Positions 42,427 through 49,860 of a stretch of 64,000 nucleotides of DNA are shown piece by piece. Origin of the DNA: Candidatus Poseidoniaceae archaeon (GTDB lineage: Archaea; Thermoplasmatota; Poseidoniia; Poseidoniales; Poseidoniaceae); the NCBI GenBank assembly GCA_938084675.1, contig CALKGM010000006.1, positions 1 through 64,000 on the forward strand. Reading direction: 5' to 3'. The position numbers were made by a program, and so were the translations under genes. The notes beneath the pieces are model-generated. The model was not told the origin of the DNA. It did no database searches and was given only the letters and a program-made list of their open reading frames with translations. Every line of letters begins with the position of its first letter. The first letter of the stretch is position 1.

Positions 42427-43113
42427 ATGGTAAGTCTTGATGCAGCGGTTCTAGCCCGAATGGAAAAAGGCGGTAAGAGATACGAGATTCTTGTTGACCC
42501 CTACCTCGTTGATGATTTCAAGGCGAACCCATCGTCGGTCAATCCAGACGACTTTTTTGCAATGGATGAAGTGTTTCACGATGCTAGAGGAGGGGAACGC
42601 CCCACTGAAGAATCCATTGAGGCTGTTTTTGGAACGCAAGACATTGTCGTGATTGCACAAACAATTTTCCAAAAAGGAAGTCTTCAACTCACAACTGTTC
42701 AACGAAAAGCCATGGTTGAAACAATGCGTCAACAGATTATTCATCAAATTCACACCCAAGCAGTTGACCCAAAGACCAAGTCGCCTCACCCTAAGACCCG
42801 ACTTGAACTCGCTTTAGACGAATCGAGATATTCCGTTGACCCGTTCAAGCGTCTTGATGAGCAAGTTAAGGACGCCATCGCCAAACTCAAACCACTCATT
42901 CCGCTTTCATTCGAATCTGTTCGTCTTGCGATCAAAGTGCCCGGCTCTGCCTATGGTGGCGTCAATCAAATTCTACGTCCATACCAACAGAAGCAAGGAT
43001 GGCTGGAAGATGGTTCTTGGGCGTGCGTCATTGAGTGTCCTGCGGGAATGAAACCGGATTTAATCGGGCAAGTTATGCGTCGCTCTTCCGACGCAGAAGT
43101 CAAAGAATTGTAA
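42427..43113 (+). CDS. sdo1: SBDS/Sdo1 ribosome maturation protein
   Basis: Archaeal orthologue of the Shwachman-Bodian-Diamond protein, which helps release eIF6/aIF6 from the 50S subunit together with an EF-2-like GTPase. 228 residues in three domains: FYSH N-terminal domain (RMEKGGKRYEILVDPYLVDD, with VFHDARGGERPTEES), a helical middle (TTVQRKAMVETMRQQIIHQI) and a ferredoxin-like end (ESVRLAIKVPGSAYGG). ATG 42427 has GAGGGAACACT ahead of it. It lies between psmA and rrp4, the standard archaeal order. Confidence 0.93.
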   Translation: MVSLDAAVLARMEKGGKRYEILVDPYLVDDFKANPSSVNPDDFFAMDEVFHDARGGERPTEESIEAVFGTQDIVVIAQTIFQKGSLQLTTVQRKAMVETMRQQIIHQIHTQAVDPKTKSPHPKTRLELALDESRYSVDPFKRLDEQVKDAIAKLKPLIPLSFESVRLAIKVPGSAYGGVNQILRPYQQKQGWLEDGSWACVIECPAGMKPDLIGQVMRRSSDAEVKEL

Positions 43114-43184
43114 GCGGGCAACCTGTTGGCCATAGGGTGGCCTTTATCATGGGATGTCGTTTCGCCGTGAATGGAGAGAAAAGA

Positions 43185-43874
43185 ATGTCCCAAGGTCAAA
43201 CCGGCGCCGAGCAGCGCCTCGTGACCCCGGGTATGGCCATCGGGCCATCCGCCGGGAAGCGCGCAGGAAGCGGTATTATTACCGAACAAGAAACGATGAT
43301 TGCCACCCAACTCGGATGGCTTCAAGAAAAGAACAACACCATGTCTGTTCATCCCATTCACTCGGCTTACATGCCCCGTTCCGGCGACCTCATCGTAGCC
43401 AATGTTGCAGAAGTTCGTAACAATTTGTGGTTCATGGACATCAACGGAGCCTTCCAAGGTTTGCTCCCGATGTCATTGGCCCCATGGAAGGTTGAATTTG
43501 GTGCTGCTCGTCAACATATGGATGTTGGTAATGTGGTCTTAGCACGTGTTCAAGAAGTGGATGAATGCCACAATGTTGTCCTTACTATGAAAGGCGTCGG
43601 TCTTCGCCGCCTGAACCAAGGTGCTGTGGAAAATATTCCTGTCCAACATGTGGACCGAGTGCGTGGAGATGGCAACATCCTCCTCCAACGTTTGCGAGAT
43701 GCCAGTGACTGCCGCATTATGGTCGGCGAAAATGGTCGTGTATGGATTGACGGCGATTCAAACGGAATCGCATGGGCCCGAAAGGCTCTCAAAATGGTGG
43801 CAAACAAAGGCCACACAACTGAATTCGAAGCGATTCTCGCAGAGATGGAACAAGAAAAGAAAGGTGATGCTTAA
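43185..43874 (+). CDS. rrp4: Exosome RNA-binding subunit Rrp4
   Basis: Cap subunit of the archaeal RNA exosome that binds and feeds RNA to the Rrp41/Rrp42 ring. About 229 residues: N-terminal domain with VTPGMAIGPS, S1 domain (PRSGDLIVANVAEVRNNLWF, DVGNVVLARVQEVD) and a KH domain (RDASDCRIMVGENGRVWIDG). I choose ATG 43185, which follows AGAGAAAAG; ATG 43149 would add twelve residues, and further upstream the frame overlaps sdo1. Its stop overlaps the start of rrp41 in TAATG. Confidence 0.9.
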   Translation: MSQGQTGAEQRLVTPGMAIGPSAGKRAGSGIITEQETMIATQLGWLQEKNNTMSVHPIHSAYMPRSGDLIVANVAEVRNNLWFMDINGAFQGLLPMSLAPWKVEFGAARQHMDVGNVVLARVQEVDECHNVVLTMKGVGLRRLNQGAVENIPVQHVDRVRGDGNILLQRLRDASDCRIMVGENGRVWIDGDSNGIAWARKALKMVANKGHTTEFEAILAEMEQEKKGDA

Positions 43875-44602
43875 TGGGTGGATACGGAGATGTACAACTA
43901 CTACGAGAAGATGGTTCACGCCTAGACGGGCGAAAACTGGATGAAATGCGACCGGTGAAAATCGAAGCAGGTATTCTACCCGCTGCAGATGGCTCAGCCA
44001 TGGTCACTCACGGACTCAATGTTGCTGTTGCAGCCGTTTACGGTCCAATGGAAGCACATCCAAGAAAGATTCAGCGCCAAGATCGAGCAGTAATTGATGT
44101 TCGTTACAACATGGCTCCTTTCTCAACCTCTGACCGAATCCGACCTGGATTCAACCGTCGCTCACGTGAAATCTCTAAGGTCACTGCGGAAGCTCTTGAA
44201 TCGGTAGTTTTGGTAGAACGATATCCTCGGTCAAAGATCCGAGTTGAAATCGAAATTCTCGCTGCAGAAGCAGGCACTCGTTGCGCTGGAATCACTGCGG
44301 CTGCTGTCGCTCTGGCCGACGCTGGAATTCCAATGCGCGATTTGATTGTTGGAGTAGCTTCGGGAAAAATCGAGGACACAGTTGTTCTTGACCTGGACAA
44401 AGCAGAAGACAACTACGGTCAAGCAGACCTACCTGTTGGAATTTTGCCCAACACCGGTGAAATTGCGTTCCTCCAAATGGACGGCGACCTTTCACCTGAT
44501 GAATACAACCTCGCTATGGAATACAACTTCAAGGCTGCAAAGGAAATCCATGAAGTCATGGTTGATGCCTTGCAACGACGGTACCAAGGAGGTGACGTCT
44601 GA
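43874..44602 (+). CDS. rrp41: Exosome catalytic subunit Rrp41
   Basis: RNase PH-fold subunit that does the phosphorolytic 3'-5' RNA cutting in the archaeal exosome. 242 residues. Visible: RLDGRKLDEMRPVKIEAGIL at the N-terminus, VAAVYGPMEAHPRKIQRQDR, the RNA/phosphate-binding RSREISKVTAEALESVVLV and the metal Asp in TGEIAFLQMDGDLSPDE. Its ATG shares an A with the rrp4 stop, and its own TGA overlaps the rrp42 ATG (TGATG), so all three are translated in step at a fixed ratio. Confidence 0.95.
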   Translation: MGGYGDVQLLREDGSRLDGRKLDEMRPVKIEAGILPAADGSAMVTHGLNVAVAAVYGPMEAHPRKIQRQDRAVIDVRYNMAPFSTSDRIRPGFNRRSREISKVTAEALESVVLVERYPRSKIRVEIEILAAEAGTRCAGITAAAVALADAGIPMRDLIVGVASGKIEDTVVLDLDKAEDNYGQADLPVGILPNTGEIAFLQMDGDLSPDEYNLAMEYNFKAAKEIHEVMVDALQRRYQGGDV

Positions 44603-45387
44603 TGCCTGAACTCGTCCCTAGTTTGCTACGACAGGAACTTGCTCGCCTTGCTGAAGAAGATGCTCGTCTTGATGGCCGTGGCCGTTGGGAAGCTCGTGAA
44701 ATCACTCTAGAAACCGATTGCCTCTACAATGCAGAAGGTTCTGCAAAGGTAACCATGGGAGGAACCATCGTTTACGCAGGAGTCAAGTTTGAACTTCGCA
44801 CTCCTTGGCCAGACCGACCCACACAGGGCTCGCTCATGTGTGGAGCAGAACTCCGTCCTGTTGCTGGACGAAAGTACGAACCAGGTCCTCCATCGCCTCA
44901 ATCCATTGAGCTCAGCCGTGTAGTTGACCGAGGAATCCGTGAATCCGGATGTATTGACATGGAAAGTCTGTGCATCGTACCCGGTGAGAAAGTGTGGGGT
45001 GTCATGATCGATATCCACGTCCTTTCCGACCAAGGTAACATCTTCGATGCATGCGGCCTAGCCGCTATCGCTGCTTTGCGCACTGCGGTCGTTCCTGCGG
45101 AACGTTTTGACGTCGGCGAAGATCACAAGCTCCAAGTGAGCAGTACTCCGATTATGGCGTCCTACACACGAGCAGGCGGCCGATTCGTTTACGACCCATC
45201 TGAAGAAGAGGAATTGGGAGGCGACGAGCGCATTCACATTACGCTCGGAGATGAAGGGCACCTCCACTCTTTACAGAAGGGGCTAAAAGGGGTATTCACT
45301 CCCGCTGAGTTTGCTGAGATATTCGATGAGGCTCAGAAGCACTGCGTTGTACTTCGAAAACTTGTAGCAAAAGAGGAGGGGAACTGA
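44602..45387 (+). CDS. rrp42: Exosome subunit Rrp42
   Basis: Non-catalytic RNase PH-fold partner of Rrp41, 261 residues. N-terminal ARLDGRGRWEAREITLETDC matches the family; VTMGGTIVYAGVKFELRTPW follows. The Asp that binds metal in Rrp41 is not conserved in the equivalent place (IHVLSDQGNIFDACGLAAIA is the family's structural counterpart). The last codons hold GAGGAGGGGAAC, which is the ribosome site for the next gene. Directly coupled to rrp41. Confidence 0.93.
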   Translation: MPELVPSLLRQELARLAEEDARLDGRGRWEAREITLETDCLYNAEGSAKVTMGGTIVYAGVKFELRTPWPDRPTQGSLMCGAELRPVAGRKYEPGPPSPQSIELSRVVDRGIRESGCIDMESLCIVPGEKVWGVMIDIHVLSDQGNIFDACGLAAIAALRTAVVPAERFDVGEDHKLQVSSTPIMASYTRAGGRFVYDPSEEEELGGDERIHITLGDEGHLHSLQKGLKGVFTPAEFAEIFDEAQKHCVVLRKLVAKEEGN

Positions 45388-45753
45388 TTGGCAAAGCGAA
45401 CACAGAAAGCCGGAGCAACAGCACGATTTGGTGCACGATATGGTGTCTCAGTACGTCGAAACGCAGGTTCAGCAATGGCAAAGCGTTCCCGTAAATACAC
45501 CTGTCCTGTTTGTCAATATCAGAAGGTTGAGCGTCAATCTGTTGGTATCTGGGTCTGTAAGAAGTGTGACCATACCTTCGCCGGTGGCGCATGGGAACCG
45601 TTCACTCGGGCATCCGAAGCCAACAACAGAATTCTACGACGGTCCGTTGACGGTGCAACCACCGCTGACATGGCCTTCATCGCACAGGAAGCTGCAATGA
45701 ACTACGAGCGAGAGCTCGCAGAAGGCAAGCACGCCAGCGAAGAGGAAGAGTGA
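45388..45753 (+). CDS. rpl37ae: Ribosomal protein L37Ae (eL43), TTG start
   Basis: Large-subunit protein with a zinc ribbon: CPVC (about 35-38) and CKKC (about 54-57) around KVERQSVGIWV. The N-terminal AKRTQKAGATARFGARYGVS is the family signature. 121 residues, longer than the usual 80-95 owing to a C-terminal extension of about 35 residues (ADMAFIAQEAAMNYERELAE, then acidic). Translation starts at TTG 45388, directly after the rrp42 stop; there is no ATG before the conserved N-terminus, and GAGGAGGGGAAC is well placed. Confidence 0.93.
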   Translation: MAKRTQKAGATARFGARYGVSVRRNAGSAMAKRSRKYTCPVCQYQKVERQSVGIWVCKKCDHTFAGGAWEPFTRASEANNRILRRSVDGATTADMAFIAQEAAMNYERELAEGKHASEEEE

Positions 45754-45774
45754 GCATCACTTGGTGGTGTCGAA

Positions 45775-45999
45775 ATGTGGCACCTCTCCTTAATCGTCAC
45801 CTCAAGGTCCAATCTTGATACTCAGTCACTATGTGCAGCACTTGCTACTGATTGTGAAACGAATTGGGTTAACCCTGAATCCTTTGAATTGAACCTCACA
45901 GAATCAAAATGCAAAGACCTTCGCGCTATGTGGAACACAAGGATGAGGGGCCTGATTGCCACTGATGAAGTGTTGAAGGTCTTCGCAAAGCATTCTTGA
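45775..45999 (+). CDS. pcc1: Pcc1-like KEOPS subunit
   Basis: A 74-residue protein in the place that archaeal genomes give to pcc1, between rpl37ae and pfdB. It starts LSLIVTSRSNLDTQSLCAAL and ends LTESKCKDLRAMWNTRMRGL then ATDEVLKVF, which agrees with the Pcc1/CTAG pattern of a two-strand, two-helix dimeric protein with an 'LRA..N..LR' turn. Pcc1 helps the KEOPS complex make threonylcarbamoyl-adenosine in tRNA. The match is by pattern and position; similarity is moderate. No rpoP gene is found between it and rpl37ae (22 bases). Confidence 0.7.
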   Translation: MWHLSLIVTSRSNLDTQSLCAALATDCETNWVNPESFELNLTESKCKDLRAMWNTRMRGLIATDEVLKVFAKHS

Positions 46000-46031
46000 A
46001 CCATCGCACGGTCCAATAAACAGGTGAGAGC

Positions 46032-46349
46032 ATGGAAAACCTAGAACAACTTCAATTGGTCGTCGGAGAGGTTCAGGCTGCTCGTCAACAAGTCAGTAGT
46101 GTTCGTGCCCAAGTTCAAGAGCTTCAAGGAACAATTACTGCGGTTCAAAACCAACCGCCTCACCTTGCACTCCATCGACAACTCGGTGGCGTTTTGGTTG
46201 AAGTTGCTGACCGTGACGTCCTTCTTTCGGAGTTGCAAGAAACTCTTTCTGCATTAAATATTCATTTGGAACGATTCACAGAACGTGAACTTCAATTGGT
46301 TCAAACGTATGATGAACTCAAGAAATCACTTCAAGGGGCCCCGGAATGA
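46032..46349 (+). CDS. pfdB: Prefoldin beta subunit
   Basis: Small chaperone subunit that with prefoldin alpha passes unfolded proteins to the thermosome. 105 residues: two long coiled-coil helices (about 1-40 and 68-102) around a short beta-hairpin (HRQLGGVLVEVADRDVLLSE), the standard prefoldin beta plan. ATG 46032 has GGTGAGAGC upstream. It ends four bases inside the next gene (ATGAG overlap at 46346), so the DHH protein is made from the same message. Confidence 0.88.
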   Translation: MENLEQLQLVVGEVQAARQQVSSVRAQVQELQGTITAVQNQPPHLALHRQLGGVLVEVADRDVLLSELQETLSALNIHLERFTERELQLVQTYDELKKSLQGAPE

Positions 46350-47347
46350 GTTTGCTTGATGAGGGACGTGTTGAGGACCTCAATACTTTCCATGCTTGGC
46401 TCATGAAGGCAGTTGAACGTGGCCCCGTTGCAGTGATTACCGGTAAAAATGGTGATATGGATACGGTTGGCTCAGCAGTTGCTCTTGCTTCTTCTCACCC
46501 TCATCTTATGGCTTGTGGCCTGCATCTAGGCCGTATCGCAAAGAAAATGGTTGAGCACCACAGGGCTCCATTTAGGAAATTGACTCCACACCATCGTGCT
46601 TGGCCATCAGACCTCGCTGGCCTCATCGTCGTTGATGCAGCAGCTGAAAGTCAAACGGGGCTCACGTTGCCCGATGTCCCTAAGTGCATTTTAGATCATC
46701 ATGCAACCAATGATTGGAACCTCGGAGACACTGATCTTGCATTGCGTTGGGAAGTCAAAGCAACAACTGAGTTGGTTGCTGATTACTTGTTCAACCACTC
46801 TCTTGAGACGTTAACACCACAAGTTTGTGAGTTTTTGCTCGCTGGCCTCATCACCGATACTGGACGTTTCCGACACGCAAACCATGGATCTTTTTCAACT
46901 GCAGGAGCCTTGATTCGACATAGCAATATTGACTATCAAACCTTCATTCAATTCATAGAAGAGGAAACCATTTCACCAAGTGAACGGGGTGCGATAATTC
47001 GTGGTATGAACCGGACTGAATTAACAGAAGCTGGTCCATGGTCTCTTGTTCGCACTCGTTGTGGAACACTTGAGGGCAAGGTGGCTTCGCTTCTTTCATC
47101 CATAGGTGCTGACGCAGTTGTGGTCACGCGACAAAGAGATGGACAAACCCGTCTCACAGTTAGAGCGCCTCGCTCCAGCGTCAATCATGGCTTACACCTT
47201 GGGGAAATTATGGCCGAAGTCGCAAGCAATATTGGTGGAGACGGGGGCGGTCATGATGGGGCTGCAGGCTGGTCAGGTTCAGCAGATCCAGTTGCTGCAG
47301 AATCGGCTTTTATCGATGCACTAGCACGAACGAAACGTAAGGAATGA
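46346..47347 (+). CDS. DHH/DHHA1-family phosphoesterase (NrnA/RecJ-like)
   Basis: 333 residues. The DHH motif is CILDHHATNDW, with VVDAA upstream; motif I is VITGKNGDMDTVGSAVALAS, where the usual first His is a Lys. The C-terminal DHHA1 domain has the substrate-binding GGGHDGAAGWSG. Family members cleave nanoRNA, pAp or single-stranded DNA ends. The remaining Asp residues of motif I and the DHH are present, so activity is likely despite the His change, though metal binding may differ. Linked by overlaps to pfdB upstream and to a TPR-like gene downstream; nearness to the exosome genes suits RNA clearance (inference). Confidence 0.85.
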   Translation: MSLLDEGRVEDLNTFHAWLMKAVERGPVAVITGKNGDMDTVGSAVALASSHPHLMACGLHLGRIAKKMVEHHRAPFRKLTPHHRAWPSDLAGLIVVDAAAESQTGLTLPDVPKCILDHHATNDWNLGDTDLALRWEVKATTELVADYLFNHSLETLTPQVCEFLLAGLITDTGRFRHANHGSFSTAGALIRHSNIDYQTFIQFIEEETISPSERGAIIRGMNRTELTEAGPWSLVRTRCGTLEGKVASLLSSIGADAVVVTRQRDGQTRLTVRAPRSSVNHGLHLGEIMAEVASNIGGDGGGHDGAAGWSGSADPVAAESAFIDALARTKRKE

Positions 47348-48423
47348 ATATCATGACGATTATTGAAACACCACAGGGACCTGGTCACTTCGTGTCCAAG
47401 TGGCGGTCTGAGGGACCTGTTGACAGCAACACTTTGGAACTCTGGAAGGATGAGATGGAATGGCCTTCATGGCTCCCGCTTGCAGAGGCAGCCCTCTTTT
47501 TGGACGCTCCGGAATTGCTGGATACAATGGATTCGCTTCTCAGTCCTGCTGAACGGTCGGTTCTGGGGTTGGTTCGCCGAAGGTGGCTTGGTGATACCCA
47601 TCTTCTTGAACCAATTGAAACAGCGTTAGAAATAACACGTAATCCCGAAACTCGGGACCTTGCCCTAGAAGGTCGTCTTCGGATGGAACGTGGTCTTGTT
47701 CGTTATGAAGCAGGAGACATTGAAGGCGCCGATGAAGATTTGACTTGGGCAGAAACTCGGCTAAAATCAGTGGCTCGTGCAAGCCGTGACCACGACCTAT
47801 CCTTGCTGAACAAGGCCGCTTATCATCTTGCACAAGGTGAAAATCTGATGGCTCTACAAGTCTATGGCGACATTTCGAGGACCGGGGGTCATGCTCACGA
47901 AACCGTTGCTATTTCTCGATTAGGTGCAAGTAGGATTCGTTACGCAATCGGACATTTTTTTGATGCGGGCCGCCATGCCTGGAATGCACACAAACACGCA
48001 ATCCTCGCGCACCAACACCATATGGCAATTGAGGGTGGCTCAATGTTCATTGAACTTGCATTGGAACACATCGATGATTCTGCCCCACCCATGAGTGTTC
48101 AAGTTGAAAGCGCTAAACCCGTTGATCTTGATGAAGAACGTCCTCTTTTGGCCGTACAAATGAATGATGTTACAAGCATCTTCGAATGGTGTATTAAACA
48201 CATGGAGGAAGGATACAGCGGTCCAGAGCGCCCAGATGTGAGAGCCATGCTTTTGATTGCTCACAAACTGGATCGCATGGAAGTGTTTGAAGCGTTGATG
48301 ACCAACCCTGAAGTTGTACAGGATCCAATGCTCGCTGCCGTTGCTCAGGCATGCTGTGATGACAATGACGAGACTGCAAGGTTGGCTTGGGCAAGTCGCC
48401 TTTCAGCCTTGACCTTACTTTGA
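47344..48423 (+). CDS. TPR-like helical protein, unknown function
   Basis: 359 residues, nearly all predicted helix. Helix pairs with TPR-like spacing are visible (LALEGRLRMERGLVRYEAGD, IEGADEDLTWAETRLKSVAR, LLNKAAYHLAQGENLMALQV, HFFDAGRHAWNAHKHAILAH). No signal or membrane segment. I do not recognise a named family. ATG 47344 overlaps the DHH gene's stop (ATGA), so it is translationally coupled to it and may be its partner. The last 9 bases overlap a convergent Nudix gene. Confidence 0.65.
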   Translation: MNIMTIIETPQGPGHFVSKWRSEGPVDSNTLELWKDEMEWPSWLPLAEAALFLDAPELLDTMDSLLSPAERSVLGLVRRRWLGDTHLLEPIETALEITRNPETRDLALEGRLRMERGLVRYEAGDIEGADEDLTWAETRLKSVARASRDHDLSLLNKAAYHLAQGENLMALQVYGDISRTGGHAHETVAISRLGASRIRYAIGHFFDAGRHAWNAHKHAILAHQHHMAIEGGSMFIELALEHIDDSAPPMSVQVESAKPVDLDEERPLLAVQMNDVTSIFEWCIKHMEEGYSGPERPDVRAMLLIAHKLDRMEVFEALMTNPEVVQDPMLAAVAQACCDDNDETARLAWASRLSALTLL

Positions 48424-48825
48424 TTTCACAATGGAGAAGTAATTTGCGAGTTCTTCAAATTCTTCTTCCGTCCATTCAATTACTGGTGGTGTTCGTCCCC
48501 ACCACTTAACCGCTGCAACCTTTTCATCACGAACCGTCCATGAACTCTTCTCTGTTGGTGGGACCACAACATGACCAACCCAACCCTTTGGATAGTAGGT
48601 TTTGTTCCAAGAAACGATCCTGCCTATCATTCCGGTTTCTTCTTTCAATTCCCTTAGCAAGGCATCCTCCGGCTGCTCATGTTCTTCCAAATGGCCGCCA
48701 GGTATCTCCCAACCTCTTTGGGGATGTTCTACGAACAGAATCCTTCCGCCTTGACCCATTGGGGTGAGGGGTTCACCCTCACATGTTACCCAAGCCAGGG
48801 CAAAAACTGGTAGGTCGGAATCCAT
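48415..48825 (-). CDS. Nudix hydrolase
   Basis: 136 residues. The Nudix box is complete: GGHLEEHEQPEDALLRELKE followed by ETGMIG, fitting Gx5Ex7REUxEExGU. It would hydrolyse a nucleoside diphosphate linked to another moiety; substrate cannot be told. The C-terminal part has a WTEEEFEELANYF helix. ATG 48825 starts the protein at MDSDLPVFALAWVTCEG. It lies 6 bases after the TPR-protein gene on the same strand and overlaps the convergent TPR-like gene by 9 bases. Confidence 0.85.
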   Translation of the reverse strand: MDSDLPVFALAWVTCEGEPLTPMGQGGRILFVEHPQRGWEIPGGHLEEHEQPEDALLRELKEETGMIGRIVSWNKTYYPKGWVGHVVVPPTEKSSWTVRDEKVAAVKWWGRTPPVIEWTEEEFEELANYFSIVKSK

Positions 48826-48831
48826 TATATC

Positions 48832-49851
48832 TCACATCTTAAGTTGTATTTCCCGGAGAATTTCCTCGGCCCAATTTTCACCATTTGCAACCAATCGCCG
48901 TGCCATAAAGAAGGCCTGTTGATAATCTTCAGCGTCGATTAGAGCATCAAGTCGAACCTTGTCGAGGTGTACGACAACCTCCTCTTCCTCCGCCTTTTCG
49001 TCAACAATAAGGTCCGGAGTTGAAACGCGTTTTGTAAGAGCAACCATGCCCTCCAAAAATGAATTACGATGTGTAACGGATGGTCCCGACCATGGTGTTG
49101 AATCTTCACCATCCATATTCCCTTTCAATCTGGTGAGGAATTGGTCGCGTACTTCCAGATGCGGCCGCAGTTGTTGAACATGGTCATAACAGGACCATGC
49201 ATCATCGATTTCTTCTCTCCGTTCGTGCAACCTCCCCATTTCCATCCAAAGTTCATGGTTATTGGGTCTGTGGGCAAGTAGATGTCGGGCAAGTTCAATG
49301 AACAAATTTTCATCACCGGAATTACGAATACGCTCCAATCTCCTACCAAATACAATATTGGCTCTTTGGTCCCTAAAATCAAGCCGCTTACATCGTTCCG
49401 AGAATTCCGATAGAGTAATTGAAAACGCCGAGGAACCTTCTTGTTGATCTTCACTCTCAGTAATGAGGGACCACCAAGAATCGGGATCCAGTGGGTCACG
49501 AGAAAATGCCGCTTCCAGAAGTTCTCTTCCGACAGCTAAGAAATCAATACCCTTCAACTGATCAAGATGTTCGGGGTCTCTTCCCAAAATTGAGAAGACA
49601 TCCTCCATGACCGCATGCAACCCTTCACCGTCTTTGTTAGCAACTTTAAGTTCTGCAAGACAACGCCAATTGCGTTCATCTGTGAAATCATGAAGAATAG
49701 CCTGCCGTGCATTTTGTTCCGCCCAAGCATAGTTTTCTCGAGCCCGGTCCGGATCTTTCTGGGCAAGATTGGCAAACTTCTGTGCAGATGACCTGTAGCG
49801 ATTTCCAAGGTTTCGTCTTGGATGCTGGAGCAGGTCTTGGCTGTCAACCAT
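48832..49851 (-). CDS. TPR-like soluble protein, unknown function
   Basis: 339 residues, mostly helical, with TPR-like pairs: ENYAWAEQNARQAILHDFTD, NWRCLAELKVANKDGEGLHA, ELARHLLAHRPNNHELWMEM, GRLHERREEIDDAWSCYDHV and YQQAFFMARRLVANGENWAE. An acidic linker (KAEEEEVVVHLDK) separates the last pair. No signal peptide. The second TPR-like protein within 1.5 kb, but with no clear sequence likeness to the first. Start ATG 49851 lies 9 bases after the ubiD-family gene's stop on the same strand, so the two are likely cotranscribed. Confidence 0.65.
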   Translation of the reverse strand: MVDSQDLLQHPRRNLGNRYRSSAQKFANLAQKDPDRARENYAWAEQNARQAILHDFTDERNWRCLAELKVANKDGEGLHAVMEDVFSILGRDPEHLDQLKGIDFLAVGRELLEAAFSRDPLDPDSWWSLITESEDQQEGSSAFSITLSEFSERCKRLDFRDQRANIVFGRRLERIRNSGDENLFIELARHLLAHRPNNHELWMEMGRLHERREEIDDAWSCYDHVQQLRPHLEVRDQFLTRLKGNMDGEDSTPWSGPSVTHRNSFLEGMVALTKRVSTPDLIVDEKAEEEEVVVHLDKVRLDALIDAEDYQQAFFMARRLVANGENWAEEILREIQLKM

Positions 49852-49860
49852 GTCATCACC

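Noticed and set aside
42966-43457. A 163-residue minus-strand frame across the sdo1-rrp4 junction
   Set aside because: Overlaps two well-supported genes and has no recognisable motif.
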